A program made the position numbers and the translations under genes. This document shows, one piece after another, positions 8,940 through 18,262 of a DNA stretch of 64,000 nt. The DNA comes from Roseovarius sp. M141. GTDB taxonomy: Bacteria; Pseudomonadota; Alphaproteobacteria; Rhodobacterales; Rhodobacteraceae. The notes under the pieces are model-generated. The model had not been told where the DNA came from. It saw only the letters and a program-made list of their open reading frames with translations, and made no database searches. The stretch lies in the NCBI RefSeq assembly GCF_024355225.1, contig NZ_VCNH01000008.1, forward strand, positions 186,001-250,000, read 5' to 3'. Numbering within the stretch: position 1 is the stretch's first letter; each line of letters opens with the position of its first letter.

Positions 8940-9647
8940 TCATTCGGTGGTGGTGTTTTCTTCGACCGCAGTGTCGTCTGTCATCGTATCGGCCTCTGCG
9001 GGGGCCTCCATCGACGTTGCGCTGTCATCCGTGACGGCGCCACCTGTGACGGAGGTGTCATCACTCATATCGGCGCCCTCATCACTCATATCGGCGCCCT
9101 CATCCGGCACCACAGGGTCTACAGCCATGGTGTCGTCCGACATGTCATCCACTACCGCGTCGCTGCCAGTCGCGTCCGCGCTGGCAATCAGACTGGCCAG
9201 CGGCGTCTCGTCGGGCAGGCTCTCGACATCCGATTCGTCGAACTCGACCTGCTCCTTCAGCGCCTCCTTGGTCGTGTCCAGAGTCACCATCTGCTGCGAT
9301 GCATCATAAGTGAAGTCGCTCAATGGCAGGCCGACGGTATATTCGCCCAGCCCCAGAAAGCCACCGATGCCGATCACAGCCAGCGCACCGCCGTCCCTGC
9401 CAACGACGTAATCGATATCGCCGATCGTCTCGCCATTGGGTTCGTAGACATTCTGACCGACCAGATCGCCAACCGTCATCTCGCTGATCGACGTGAATTG
9501 CGGCGCAATCACGGCGGCATCCGTGTCGCCGGTTGCGGCGACAGTGCCATCAGCGGCGGTGGTGTCCGTGGTCTCTGTTTGCGCGACCGCGCTGCCTGCA
9601 ATCAGGGCGGAGATGGCGGCGCTCATCATAAGGGTCTTGAGTTTCAT
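8940..9647 (-). CDS. Secreted PRC-barrel domain protein
   Basis: A 235-residue protein with a signal peptide (MKLKTLMMSAAISALIAGSAVAQ). A PRC-barrel lies at about residues 52-125 (ISEMTVGDLVGQNVYEPNGE, IGDIDYVVGRDGGALAVIGI, LGLGEYTVGLPLSDFTY). A very acidic, Asp/Thr/Ser-rich tail contains a tandem GADMSDE repeat, from a 21-bp duplication at 9060-9101. Such proteins are periplasmic or outer-membrane associated in roseobacters; the role is unknown. A strong terminator follows. GGAGGACG lies before the start. Confidence 0.8.
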   Translation of the reverse strand: MKLKTLMMSAAISALIAGSAVAQTETTDTTAADGTVAATGDTDAAVIAPQFTSISEMTVGDLVGQNVYEPNGETIGDIDYVVGRDGGALAVIGIGGFLGLGEYTVGLPLSDFTYDASQQMVTLDTTKEALKEQVEFDESDVESLPDETPLASLIASADATGSDAVVDDMSDDTMAVDPVVPDEGADMSDEGADMSDDTSVTGGAVTDDSATSMEAPAEADTMTDDTAVEENTTTE

Positions 9648-9730
9648 GGTACGTCCTCCTTGGTGTCACGTTACGAACGGATAAGGCGTGCCGCGCATGT
9701 TTGGTTCCCGTCTACGGGGCGCAAAGCAAA

Positions 9731-9763
9731 ACAGGCAGGCTTCCTGCGCGGAAACCTGCCTGT
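9731..9763 (-). terminator. Rho-independent terminator of ahcY
   Basis: ACAGGCAGG pairs with CCTGCCTGT, with an inner TTCC/GGAA stem and loop TGCGC. On the minus strand the hairpin is followed by TTTT. It is placed 30 bases past the ahcY stop. Confidence 0.8.
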
Positions 9764-9792
9764 CTGCATGGTAGTAAACGGAAATTTTCCGC

Positions 9793-11184
9793 TTAGTAGC
9801 GGTAATGCTCGGGCTTGTAGGGGCCTTCCGGCGTCACGCCGATATAGGCGGCCTGCTCGGCGCTCAGCGGGGTCAGCTTGACGCCGATGCGGTCCAGATG
9901 CAGGCGCGCGACCTTCTCATCCAGATGCTTGGGCAGGATATAGACCTGACTTTCGTACTGCCCGCCATTCTTCCACAGCTCGATCTGCGCCAGCACCTGA
10001 TTGGTAAAGCTGGCCGACATGACAAAGCTGGGATGCCCGGTGGCATTACCAAGGTTCAGCAGACGCCCCTCGGACAGCAGGATCAGACGATTGCCCGAGG
10101 GCATCTCGATCATGTCCACCTGTTCCTTGATGTTGGTCCATTTGTGGTTTTTCAGGCTGGCAACCTGAATTTCATTGTCGAAATGGCCAATATTGCCGAC
10201 GATGGCCATGTCCTTCATCTCGCGCATATGCTCGATGCGGATCACGTCCTTGTTGCCGGTCGTTGTGATGAAAATGTCGGCAGTTGCCAAAACATCCTCC
10301 AGCAGGACCACCTCGTACCCGTCCATTGCCGCCTGAAGCGCGCAGATGGGATCGACCTCGGTGACCTTGACGCGCGCGCCAGCACCGCTCAGCGATGCGG
10401 CGCTGCCTTTGCCCACGTCGCCGTAGCCCATGACGACGGCAACCTTGCCGGCCATCATCGTATCGGTCGCGCGGCGGATGCCGTCGACAAGGCTTTCCTT
10501 GCAGCCGTACTTGTTGTCGAATTTCGACTTGGTCACAGAATCGTTCACGTTGATCGCCGGGAAGGGCAACTGGCCCTTCTTGTGAAGATCGTAGAGGCGG
10601 TGAACGCCTGTCGTCGTCTCCTCCGATACGCCCTTGATCGCATCGCGCGTCCTGGTGAACCAGCCGGGGGTTTGTGCCATGCGCTTCTTGATCTGGGCGA
10701 AAATCGCCTCTTCCTCTTCCGAGGTGGGCGTTTCGATCAGGCCCGTCTCGCCCGCCTCGACGCGGGCGCCCAGCAGGACGTAAAGCGTCGCATCGCCGCC
10801 ATCGTCGAGGATCATGTTCGCGCCATCAGGGAACTGGAACGAGCGATCCAGATAATCCCAATGCTCGGTCAGGGTCTGGCCCTTGATGGCGAAAACGGGC
10901 GTACCGCCCTCGGCAATCGCGGCTGCCGCGTGGTCCTGCGTCGAGAAGATGTTGCACGAGGCCCAGCGCACATCGGCGCCCAGCGCATTCAGCGTCTCGA
11001 TCAGTACCGCCGTCTGGATCGTCATGTGCAGGCTGCCAACGATGCGCGCCCCGCTCAGCGGTTTTGTCGCGCCGAATTCCTCGCGCAGCGCCATCAGTCC
11101 GGGCATTTCAGTTTCTGCGATATCCAATTCCTTGCGGCCATAGGCGGCCAGATTGATATCCTTGACGATATAGTCTTGTGCCAT
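9793..11184 (-). CDS. ahcY: Adenosylhomocysteinase
   Basis: A 463-residue NAD-dependent enzyme splitting S-adenosylhomocysteine into adenosine and homocysteine, recycling the product of SAM-dependent methylation. Signatures are [28 protein letters not shown], the NAD fold [43 protein letters not shown] and the C-terminal KPEHYRY. The start at 11184 ([16 protein letters not shown]) is preceded by AAGGAGC; the open frame extends 41 codons further without similarity. I saw no convincing SAH riboswitch in the leader. Confidence 0.97.
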   Translation of the reverse strand: MAQDYIVKDINLAAYGRKELDIAETEMPGLMALREEFGATKPLSGARIVGSLHMTIQTAVLIETLNALGADVRWASCNIFSTQDHAAAAIAEGGTPVFAIKGQTLTEHWDYLDRSFQFPDGANMILDDGGDATLYVLLGARVEAGETGLIETPTSEEEEAIFAQIKKRMAQTPGWFTRTRDAIKGVSEETTTGVHRLYDLHKKGQLPFPAINVNDSVTKSKFDNKYGCKESLVDGIRRATDTMMAGKVAVVMGYGDVGKGSAASLSGAGARVKVTEVDPICALQAAMDGYEVVLLEDVLATADIFITTTGNKDVIRIEHMREMKDMAIVGNIGHFDNEIQVASLKNHKWTNIKEQVDMIEMPSGNRLILLSEGRLLNLGNATGHPSFVMSASFTNQVLAQIELWKNGGQYESQVYILPKHLDEKVARLHLDRIGVKLTPLSAEQAAYIGVTPEGPYKPEHYRY

Positions 11185-11327
11185 CTTGAACGGCTCCTTG
11201 AGAAAATTTGGTTGAGGCGCAGATAGCACTTGGCTGCCCATGCAGCAATGCGCGGCTGCGCCGAGGCGCTGGAAACCCGCGCGCGCCGGCCTTATGGGTG
11301 GTCGCAAAGAGTCGGCGGAGAAAAATC

Positions 11328-11921
11328 ATGCCCAAACCCCGCGCCTGGCAGAAAATGCTTTCGGGCCGCAGGCTGGACCTGCTGGACCCCACCCCGGTGG
11401 ATATCGAGATTGCCGATATCGCCCACGGCCTGGCCTTCGTGGCGCGCTGGAACGGTCAGACGCTGGGTGATTACGCCTATTCGGTTGCCGAACATTCGCT
11501 GCTGGTCGAACAGATTTTTGGTCGAATCGCCCCCAAGGCACCGCCGAAATGGCACTTGGCCGCACTGCTGCATGATGCACCCGAATACGTGATCGGCGAC
11601 ATGATATCGCCGGTCAAAAACGCCGTCGGCCCCGGCTATGAGGAACTGGACAAACGGCTGACAGTCGCCATTCACATCCGTTTCGGCCTGCCTGCCGCCA
11701 TCCCTCAATCGGTCAAGAAACAGATCAAGAAGGCCGACAGGGTCAGCGCATGGATGGAGGCCACCCAGATCGCCGGATTTGAGGCAGGCGAGGCTGACCG
11801 CTTCTTTGGCCGCCCCGATCCGGCGCTGATGGAGGGGCTGACAATCCGCCTGCGCCCCCCGCTGGAGACGCGCGGCGCCTATACCGCGCGCACCGCCGAA
11901 TTGCTGGAGCATATGGGATGA
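11328..11921 (+). CDS. HD-domain phosphohydrolase (YfbR-like)
   Basis: A 197-residue HD-superfamily protein: histidine in YSVAEHSLLVEQI, the paired HD in LAALLHDAPEYVIGDMISPVK, and a later aspartate in KKADRVSAWMEA. These resemble YfbR/HDDC2-type 5'-nucleotidases that act on deoxynucleoside monophosphates; the substrate here is inferred only. The start at ATG 11328 follows GGCGGAG. It overlaps the next gene by four bases (ATGA), so the two are translationally coupled. Confidence 0.8.
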   Translation: MPKPRAWQKMLSGRRLDLLDPTPVDIEIADIAHGLAFVARWNGQTLGDYAYSVAEHSLLVEQIFGRIAPKAPPKWHLAALLHDAPEYVIGDMISPVKNAVGPGYEELDKRLTVAIHIRFGLPAAIPQSVKKQIKKADRVSAWMEATQIAGFEAGEADRFFGRPDPALMEGLTIRLRPPLETRGAYTARTAELLEHMG

Positions 11922-12403
11922 TCACCGTGCGCCGCGCCACCACGCTCGATGCCGCGCCGCTGGCCGAACTGCTGAACGAAATCGTCGCGGCAGGTGGCAC
12001 CACCGCCCGCACCCGCCCCATCTCGACCGGCGACATGGCCCGGATGATGCAATCGGCGCCGGGCCGGTCCGCCTGGCATGTCGCGCTGAACCGCGAAGGC
12101 GCCCTGCGCGGGTTTCAGTATATCGAACCCTCCGCCGCCCTGCCGCCCGAGGCCTGCGATATCGCGACCTTCGTGCAGATCGGGCGCACCGGGCTCGGGA
12201 TCGGCTCGGCCCTCTTCACGGCAACGGCGCAGGCCGCCCGCGCGCTGGGATATGTCTGGATCAGCGCCGACATCCGCGCTGATAACGAGGGCGGGCTGAT
12301 CTATTACCAAAGCCGCGGCTTTCGCGACTATGCCCGCCGCGCAGATGTCGCGCTGGCCTCTGGACAGCGCGTGGACAAGATCCTGAAACGCTACGAGATC
12401 TGA
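11918..12403 (+). CDS. GNAT-family N-acetyltransferase
   Basis: A 161-residue acetyltransferase. The opening ITVRRATTLDAAPLAELLNE and the acetyl-CoA-binding region IGRTGLGIGSALFTATAQAA are typical of GNAT enzymes, as is IRADNEGGLIYYQSRGF for the final strands. Similar proteins include phosphinothricin-type acetyltransferases, but the acceptor is unknown. It is coupled to the upstream HD protein gene by an ATGA overlap. Confidence 0.82.
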   Translation: MITVRRATTLDAAPLAELLNEIVAAGGTTARTRPISTGDMARMMQSAPGRSAWHVALNREGALRGFQYIEPSAALPPEACDIATFVQIGRTGLGIGSALFTATAQAARALGYVWISADIRADNEGGLIYYQSRGFRDYARRADVALASGQRVDKILKRYEI

Positions 12404-12519
12404 AACCGCCGCTTGGCGCCGGTAACCTGATCTCACCCTTGCGTGAGACCGTGTTTCGCAGGCTTGGCGGAGGCGCTGCCTTGCGCCATGGTCGCGCAGA
12501 ACTTCAGGAGGAGACCCCC

Positions 12520-13185
12520 GTGACAAAGGCCATGACGAAACTCAAGACATCCCTGCTGGGCGCGCTGATCGTCGTCGGCTTTGCCACCCAGGGCAATCAG
12601 GCCCATGCGGCCGCCACCGAAACCCTGACCGTCGCCGGTGGCTGCTTCTGGTGCGTCGAGGCAGACTTCGAATCCGTCAAGGGCGTGTCCGAGGTCGTGT
12701 CCGGCTACACTGGCGGCACCACCAAAAATCCAACCTACAAACAAGTCACACGCGGCGATACCGGCCACTATGAGGCGGTAGAAATCATGTACGATCCCGC
12801 CCAGGTGTCGCGCCAACAGCTTCTGGCGATGTTCCTGCGCTCGGTCGACGTCACTGACGCGGGCGGCCAGTTCTGCGATCGCGGCGACAGCTACCGCACC
12901 GCTATATTTGCCGATGGGCAGGCGGCCGAGGATGCAAAACAGGCCATCGCGCAGGCCCAGCAGAAACTGGGGCAAAAGATTGTGACGCCCGTCCTGCCGC
13001 TTCGGACCTTCTACGAGGCCGAAGATTACCATCAGGGCTATTACAAGGGCGGCGACCTGCAAATCACCCGTTTCGGCATCAAGAATCAGGCCGAAGCCTA
13101 CAAGCGTTACCGTAGCGCCTGCGGCCGCGACGCACGCGTGCGCCAATTGTGGGGCGATGCCGCCCCCTTCGCCAAGGGCCACTGA
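12520..13185 (+). CDS. msrA: Periplasmic peptide-methionine (S)-S-oxide reductase MsrA
   Basis: A 221-residue protein with a signal peptide (MTKLKTSLLGALIVVGFATQ, cleaved after QAHA) and the MsrA active site GGCFWCVEADFE. YTGGTTKNPTYKQV, GHYEAVEIMYDP and FYEAEDYHQGYY also fit. It reduces methionine S-sulfoxide in oxidised proteins; the signal peptide puts it in the periplasm, unlike the common cytosolic form. GTG 12520 has AGGAGGAG 6 bases upstream; ATG 12532 is an alternative. A stable hairpin follows the stop. Confidence 0.92.
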   Translation: MTKAMTKLKTSLLGALIVVGFATQGNQAHAAATETLTVAGGCFWCVEADFESVKGVSEVVSGYTGGTTKNPTYKQVTRGDTGHYEAVEIMYDPAQVSRQQLLAMFLRSVDVTDAGGQFCDRGDSYRTAIFADGQAAEDAKQAIAQAQQKLGQKIVTPVLPLRTFYEAEDYHQGYYKGGDLQITRFGIKNQAEAYKRYRSACGRDARVRQLWGDAAPFAKGH

Positions 13186-13194
13186 AACCATCCT

Positions 13195-13222
13195 GTAAGG
13201 GGCTCCTTCAGCGGCCCCTTAC
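13195..13222 (+). terminator. Probable terminator hairpin after msrA
   Basis: A perfect 9-bp stem, GTAAGGGGC with GCCCCTTAC, and a 10-base loop, 10 bases after the msrA stop. The T-run is weak, so termination is likely but not certain. Confidence 0.55.
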
Positions 13223-13251
13223 TTGGCCACCAGCCCCTGCCGCGCGCTTGG

Positions 13252-13280
13252 CTTTTTCTTGGTGGAAATACCCAAATCCC
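13252..13280. repeat. Intergenic repeated motif, copy 4
   Basis: CTTTTTCTTGGT, GGAAATACCC, AAATCCC. It is the near-identical partner of 8328-8356, lying between the convergent msrA and 2-dehydro-3-deoxygalactonokinase-like genes. Confidence 0.5.
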
Positions 13281-13310
13281 TCAGAATCCAGTCGCGCCGC
13301 ATCTGACAGT

Positions 13311-14033
13311 TTATTCAACCAAACCCACCGCACGTCCCAGCGCCGCCAGCCCCGCGCGCCAAGCCAGCATCTGAGTCACCGCTTCGGCCTGCACGCCCTG
13401 CTCTGCCAGCGCTGCGCCATAAGGCATCGCCCCACCGACGATCACCACCTGCTGGCCCAGCCAAAAGGGGCGCATCGCCGCCAGCTCCGCCCCGATCAGA
13501 TGCCCGATAATCGCCGCAGTATCGCCCATCAGGCTGGCCGACTGTAACTGCACCGCCAGACGCTCGGGCCGGGCCAGTGTATCGCCCAGCGCATCGCGGT
13601 CCATAGGCCCACCACCGGCGCCGAATGCCGCGGCCAAACGATGCGTCGCCGCCCCCTGAAAGCTGACGATTTCGCGCGCACTGACATGCACCCACAGCGT
13701 CTGCCCGGCGCCCGGCAGGCAGATGATGCCATCCCAATCAGGCCGCTCGGCCAGCGCACCGGCGATCAGAATACGCGCGGCAGCAGGCACCAAACCATAG
13801 GGCGCGCGCTGCCGTACCGCGCCCAAGGCGCCCGGCGCCGTGGGCAGGATCGGCGCGGGAACCTCGGCGTCCGGCGCCGCCTTCAACCCCACCAGCCTGC
13901 CGGCCGGCACCCCCGATCCGGTTTGCGCGGCCTCGATCGTCGCGAAATCGCGGGTGCGCAGCCTGTCACCCTGAAATTCATGCAGAGTGACGCGTCCGCC
14001 CTCTTCGCTCAGGACACCCCATGGCTGATCCAT
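13311..14033 (-). CDS. 2-dehydro-3-deoxygalactonokinase-like protein
   Basis: A 240-residue protein beginning MDQPWGVLSEEGGRVTLHEF. Segments such as DWDGIICLPGAGQTLWVHVSA and the C-terminal IGAELAAMRP, QQVVIVGGA resemble DgoK, which phosphorylates 2-dehydro-3-deoxygalactonate in galactonate breakdown. DgoK is usually near 290-300 residues, so this one is short, lacking the typical N-terminal phosphate-binding strand (DWGTTxxR). It may be a divergent or inactive relative. Its start overlaps the stop of the preceding gene by one base, suggesting coupling, although the two functions have no obvious link. Confidence 0.6.
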   Translation of the reverse strand: MDQPWGVLSEEGGRVTLHEFQGDRLRTRDFATIEAAQTGSGVPAGRLVGLKAAPDAEVPAPILPTAPGALGAVRQRAPYGLVPAAARILIAGALAERPDWDGIICLPGAGQTLWVHVSAREIVSFQGAATHRLAAAFGAGGGPMDRDALGDTLARPERLAVQLQSASLMGDTAAIIGHLIGAELAAMRPFWLGQQVVIVGGAMPYGAALAEQGVQAEAVTQMLAWRAGLAALGRAVGLVE

Positions 14034-14464
14034 CAGCCTTGGCGACCAGTCTGGCCCGACATCTGCGCGACGACACCGCGCATGTCATATCCGGCACCCG
14101 CCGCCGCTGCAACGATCTGATCCGCTGGCATCTGGCCGATCTGGCTTATGCTCCACAACATTGTGCAGCGTGTACCGCTGCGACAATAGGCCAGCACCGG
14201 ACCGGGCATTTCGGCCAGAGCGGCGTTGAAATCATCCATATCTGCGCCAGTGACACCGCCCGAGGTGATCGGCACGCTGCGAAATGCCAGTCCCGCCTCC
14301 TGCGCTGCGGCCTCGATCTGGGCATGGTCGCACTGTCCCGCCTCCTCGCCGTCCGGACGGTTGCACAGGATCGCGCGAAACCCCGCTGCCTTGATGCCGG
14401 GCACATCGCCCGGATCAATCTGGGGCGAGACGCTGAAAGTGTCGGAAATCCTGCGCAGGTCCAT
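14033..14464 (-). CDS. TIGR01244 sulfur-transferase / BLH-type phosphatase family protein
   Basis: A 143-residue protein of the DSP-like family: MDLRRISDTFSVSPQIDPGD at the start, GFRAILCNRPDGEE, then the active-site loop PVLAYCRSGTRC (CxxGxR, as in cysteine phosphatases). This is the family annotated 'TIGR01244 family phosphatase', in other proteins fused to a sulfide-detoxifying ETHE1-like hydrolase (Blh). The start at ATG 14464 was preferred to one 14 codons upstream. Confidence 0.8.
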   Translation of the reverse strand: MDLRRISDTFSVSPQIDPGDVPGIKAAGFRAILCNRPDGEEAGQCDHAQIEAAAQEAGLAFRSVPITSGGVTGADMDDFNAALAEMPGPVLAYCRSGTRCTMLWSISQIGQMPADQIVAAAAGAGYDMRGVVAQMSGQTGRQG

Positions 14465-14621
14465 GGGGTCGCTCCTTGGGTTATGACGCCGCCAATATGG
14501 GGGCAAACCCGGACCGGTATCAATGCCCCGACCGGGTTTGAAAACTGAGGGAGGCTGCGGATGCGGCCAAGGCTGGGTGATATTAACCGTGCGTTAATCA
14601 GTTTCGGCAATTCTACCTTGC

Positions 14622-15386
14622 ATGAGCGGTTATTCCCATTTCAGCGAGGCTGCCCTGCCCCTCTTTGGCGGCGACGAGGCGCCGGACACGGTGGTCACGC
14701 CCGGCGCGGCGCAGCCGTCCTATATCCGCGACCACCGCGCCCGTCTGCGCGCCCGCTTCATGCAAGGCGGCGCCGGACCGATGCCCGATTACGAGCTGCT
14801 TGAGCTGATCCTGTTTCGCGCCATCCCCCGGCGCGACGTCAAACCGCTGGCGCGCGCCCTGCTGGACCAGTTCGGGGATTTCAACGGCGTGGTGTCGGCC
14901 TCTGCCCAACGCCTGCAAACAATATCCGGCGTGGGCGAGGCTGTCATCGTCGAACTCAAGATCATCGAGGCCGCCAGCCAGCGTCTGGCGCGCGCGCGCG
15001 TCATGCGGCGGCAGGTGATTTCCTCTTGGGACGCCCTGCTGGATTATTGCCACACCACCATGGCCCATCGCGACACCGAACAGTTCCGACTGTTCTTTCT
15101 GGACACAAAAAACGTGCTGATCGCGGACGAAGAGCAGGCAACCGGCACCGTCGATCACGTCCCGGTCTATCCCCGCGAGGTCGTAAAACGCGCGCTGGAG
15201 CTGAATGCCTCGGCCCTGATCCTGGTTCATAATCATCCATCAGGCGATCCGACCCCGTCGGAAGCCGATATCGTGATGACGCAAAAAATCAAGGACGCCG
15301 CCGAGGTCATGGGAATCACCCTGCACGACCATCTGATCATCGGCAAATCCTGCGAGCTGAGCTTTCGCACCGAAGGCTATCTGTAG
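14622..15386 (+). CDS. radC: RadC family JAMM-domain protein
   Basis: A 254-residue protein with an N-terminal helix-hairpin-helix region (LLDQFGDFNGVVSASAQRL, then ISGVGEAVIVELKIIEAA). The C-terminal JAB/MPN metalloprotease-like domain carries HNHPSGDPTPSEADI, the JAMM metal site. The biochemical role of RadC is unsettled; the original repair claim was not upheld. The N-terminal extension and length are usual for Rhodobacterales. It begins about 160 bases from the divergent phosphatase gene. Confidence 0.93.
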   Translation: MSGYSHFSEAALPLFGGDEAPDTVVTPGAAQPSYIRDHRARLRARFMQGGAGPMPDYELLELILFRAIPRRDVKPLARALLDQFGDFNGVVSASAQRLQTISGVGEAVIVELKIIEAASQRLARARVMRRQVISSWDALLDYCHTTMAHRDTEQFRLFFLDTKNVLIADEEQATGTVDHVPVYPREVVKRALELNASALILVHNHPSGDPTPSEADIVMTQKIKDAAEVMGITLHDHLIIGKSCELSFRTEGYL

Positions 15387-15494
15387 CGATTCATGTGACG
15401 GATTGACCCACTTGGCATGCGGCGCCCTATTGAGGCAAATGGACATGCTCGGCGAGCGAAGCATTTTGTTCAATCAGTGTAATTGGGGTTTGAC

Positions 15495-16949
15495 GTGAAA
15501 ACATCGCAGTCCTGTGTAACTCTCAAGACCTTTTCCAGCATACTTGCGTCCGCCGTCCTGTCGAGCGGCAGTCTGAACGACGGGCTGGCGCTGCTACGTC
15601 TCTATGCGCGGCTGCACTGGGACAATATTTCGGGCCATTTCGGCAACGAGAGCCTCGAAGAGTCCTTTTTCGAGAAATGGGCAGACAGTTCCCTGAAATC
15701 CACGCAGCCCGCCTTGCCCAAGGCCGACTTTCTGCACATCGCCACGCAGACCCATGTCCAAGGGGGGCATTCGCGCCTGATTTGGCGATTGAGCGCCGGG
15801 CTATCTGGCCATGGGACGCAGGCGCTGCTGCTGACCGACGCCCGCAAAGGCAATCATGTGGCCGAGTTTCCGGGCCCCGTTACCAGATTGAAAGGCAAGC
15901 CATCCGCGCGGGCAGCGGCCATCGTTGCAGCGGCGCAGAACGCCGGGACGATCCTCCTGCATACGCATCCCGATGATGCTGCGGCGGCCTTTGCCGCGCG
16001 CGTTTTGTGGGCGCAAAACAAAAAGATCCTATTCGTTAATCACGCCGATCATGTCTTCAGCCTAGGGCCGGGAGCCGCCGATGTCGTGTTGGAAATCTGC
16101 ATGACAGGATGGAAGACGACCCGCGACCGCCGCGCGGCGCGCACGCAGAGCTTCATGGGCATCCCGATCGTTGATGATGATGTCGCCTCTGTATCAAGCC
16201 ACATAGCTCCGCGAAACGGCCCCATCGTCTCCATGGGCGGACCGGGAAAGTTCCGCCCGACACCGGGTCTGAGCTTTCCTGATTTTCTAATGGAGCTACT
16301 GCCGCACGTCGCCAACGATGTCATCCTGATCGGCCCATCGCACAAAGATGACTGGTGGGCAGACGTCACGACCGCCTATCCGGACCGCGTTCATCTACGC
16401 GGCCCATTGCCGCAAGGTGAGGTCGAGGACATCCTAAAATCCGCATCTTGCTATATTGACAGTTTCCCCCTCGATGGGGGGACGGCCTATCCACAGGCAG
16501 CCGCACTTGGCGTTCCCTGCTTTGCGCCCAACGCCAGCAATGCATCAGGGGTTAGCCCTTCCGAAAAGTTGAGGTTCGAAACCGTCGATGCGCTTGCGTC
16601 CGCGCTTAAGACATTCTTGAACGGAGGGGCCTATCCTTTCGATCTGGGGGCAGTCCAGAAAAGCCTCGTTCAGGATTTTTCTAACGCTGCGGTGGCCGAG
16701 CGCGTTATATCTGCCGCGCAGGGCAACGTCGTCGCGCCGCTCGACTACCTACCGCCGCTCGGTCGTCGCGACTCTGACTACAATGCGCGCAGATGGGTCG
16801 ATCAGCATGAGATTGCCCTGCCCAAGCGGCTTTGGCGGGATCTCTCTGCTGGTGCACGGCTTCACTTGTACCTGCAAATCAGGCGCGCCGCCTTGCCAGA
16901 GGACATCAAGAGCAGGATAAGCAAGGAATTGGCGACTCGATGGGTTTGA
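15495..16949 (+). CDS. Putative glycosyltransferase (GT-B fold)
   Basis: A 484-residue protein with no signal peptide. The N-terminal half has HIATQTHVQGGHSRLIWRL, and the C-terminal half has GPIVSMGGPGKFRPTPGL and SFPLDGGTAYPQAAALGVP. The last segment matches the nucleotide-sugar-binding loop of GT41/GT4-like glycosyltransferases (DxFPxxGGTTxxxALxxGVP). The acceptor is unknown. GTG 15495 has GGGGT upstream; TTG 15483 in frame is an alternative. It is first of three same-strand genes with a flavoprotein and a methyltransferase, hinting at surface glycan or natural-product modification. Confidence 0.65.
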   Translation: MKTSQSCVTLKTFSSILASAVLSSGSLNDGLALLRLYARLHWDNISGHFGNESLEESFFEKWADSSLKSTQPALPKADFLHIATQTHVQGGHSRLIWRLSAGLSGHGTQALLLTDARKGNHVAEFPGPVTRLKGKPSARAAAIVAAAQNAGTILLHTHPDDAAAAFAARVLWAQNKKILFVNHADHVFSLGPGAADVVLEICMTGWKTTRDRRAARTQSFMGIPIVDDDVASVSSHIAPRNGPIVSMGGPGKFRPTPGLSFPDFLMELLPHVANDVILIGPSHKDDWWADVTTAYPDRVHLRGPLPQGEVEDILKSASCYIDSFPLDGGTAYPQAAALGVPCFAPNASNASGVSPSEKLRFETVDALASALKTFLNGGAYPFDLGAVQKSLVQDFSNAAVAERVISAAQGNVVAPLDYLPPLGRRDSDYNARRWVDQHEIALPKRLWRDLSAGARLHLYLQIRRAALPEDIKSRISKELATRWV

Positions 16950-16996
16950 GCCATATCCGACTCACTAGATCCAACATCAAAACCGATTGAGGCGCG

Positions 16997-18232
16997 ATGA
17001 CAAGGCAGAGTGACTTCAGCGATCTTCTCATTCTGGGAAACGGATATTCCGCGCATCTGGCGGCGATCGCACTGGATCCCGTTCTGCCGGTCAGGTCGAT
17101 GATCGCGCCGCCGAAAAGGAACGTGGGGGCTGAAACGCTTGACGGTTTGGTGGGGCAACATGCGCATAGTCACATCTTTTTGCCGCGCCTTGAGCAGGAA
17201 CTGGAGCGCATTGATCAAAGCCTGTTACCTGCCATGGCTGACCATGGCTGCCGGTTTGTTCCCGGCTCCTACCGCCTGAGCGGTGACGCCCCCGCCGGGT
17301 CCCGCCGGATGTTCGCAACCCGTTGGCAGTTTGACGAGGTTGTCGAAACGCTTTTCAGACAACGGATCCAAACACGCCATGTCGACGCCACCGTTTCCGG
17401 TGCAAAAACAGAGGCTGACAGAATAACGGCCATTTCGTTGACGTCTGGTGATCCTATTCCGATTTGCCCGTCGACACTGGTATTGGACGCAACCGGGACC
17501 AAGTCGCCCATCATGACCACGCTGGCCGACACGGAGAGCGGTGTGATCAACCAGCCCGGTAATGTCGTGTATATCACCCAGTTCTTTCGCGGCCTTGATA
17601 CGCGCGCGCGGCCTCTTCCAGATCCGCTGATCGAATGCCCCCACGACTTCGGCGCCATCGCCATGATGCTCTATCCCGGTGCCGGGGGCTGGTTTTCGAT
17701 CTCTCTGGCCATTGACGCCGCACACAAGGCGCTGCTGCGTGAAATGCGCGACCGCGAGGCGTTTATGTCGTTTTGTCGCCAAAGCCCGCATGTCGCGGCC
17801 TGGATCGAGGCGGCCGAGCCGGTCGGCCCCAACAAGATCTACATCAACCCGCGCAACACATGGAATGTCAGCGTTTTTGAAACCGGGGCCGCGCCTGCAA
17901 ACTATCTGGCCGTCGGTGACGCCCTGACGACGATGCTGCCAACACTTGGCGCCAACTGCTCTTTCGCCGCCACGCATATCCGAATCATCCGTGATCTTCT
18001 GGCGGACCGTGCTCCGCACCTTCATCACGCCTTTTCAACGGCCGTAAACGCAGAGCAGTTCGCCTTCTTTCAGAAGGCGCTTGTCGGCAAGCAGGCCGCG
18101 GACGGGGTCACGCCTTACGAGGCCTCGTCTCAGAACCGCCCCATCAAAAGGTTCAAGCGCAGGCTTCGCCGGTTGCTCGGTCAGGACCGCGCGCGTATCA
18201 TCAAACAGCTTTCGGACTCATCAAGCCTTTAA
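16997..18232 (+). CDS. FAD-dependent oxidoreductase, halogenase/hydroxylase-like
   Basis: A 411-residue flavoprotein. The N-terminal dinucleotide-binding strand is LLILGNGYSAHLAAIAL, LVLDATG marks the middle, and NYLAVGDALTTMLPTLGANC is the FAD ribityl-binding GD motif. The set is typical of the group A monooxygenase / tryptophan-halogenase / geranylgeranyl-reductase superfamily. The first motif is GxGxxA and not GxGxxG. The substrate cannot be deduced. It follows the glycosyltransferase by 47 bases and precedes the methyltransferase by 30. Confidence 0.7.
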   Translation: MTRQSDFSDLLILGNGYSAHLAAIALDPVLPVRSMIAPPKRNVGAETLDGLVGQHAHSHIFLPRLEQELERIDQSLLPAMADHGCRFVPGSYRLSGDAPAGSRRMFATRWQFDEVVETLFRQRIQTRHVDATVSGAKTEADRITAISLTSGDPIPICPSTLVLDATGTKSPIMTTLADTESGVINQPGNVVYITQFFRGLDTRARPLPDPLIECPHDFGAIAMMLYPGAGGWFSISLAIDAAHKALLREMRDREAFMSFCRQSPHVAAWIEAAEPVGPNKIYINPRNTWNVSVFETGAAPANYLAVGDALTTMLPTLGANCSFAATHIRIIRDLLADRAPHLHHAFSTAVNAEQFAFFQKALVGKQAADGVTPYEASSQNRPIKRFKRRLRRLLGQDRARIIKQLSDSSSL

Positions 18233-18262
18233 ACCCCGATCAGCTTCACGCAGAGGGTTGGA

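Noticed and set aside
9060..9101. 21-bp tandem repeat as a regulatory or VNTR locus
   Set aside because: Only two units inside the acidic tail of the PRC-barrel gene; best seen as a small in-frame duplication.
9805..11226. 473-codon plus-strand frame antisense to ahcY
   Set aside because: Antisense shadow of a highly conserved gene.
11185..11330. Possible SAH riboswitch upstream of ahcY
   Set aside because: GC-rich stems are present, but the conserved SAH aptamer blocks are not seen in order.
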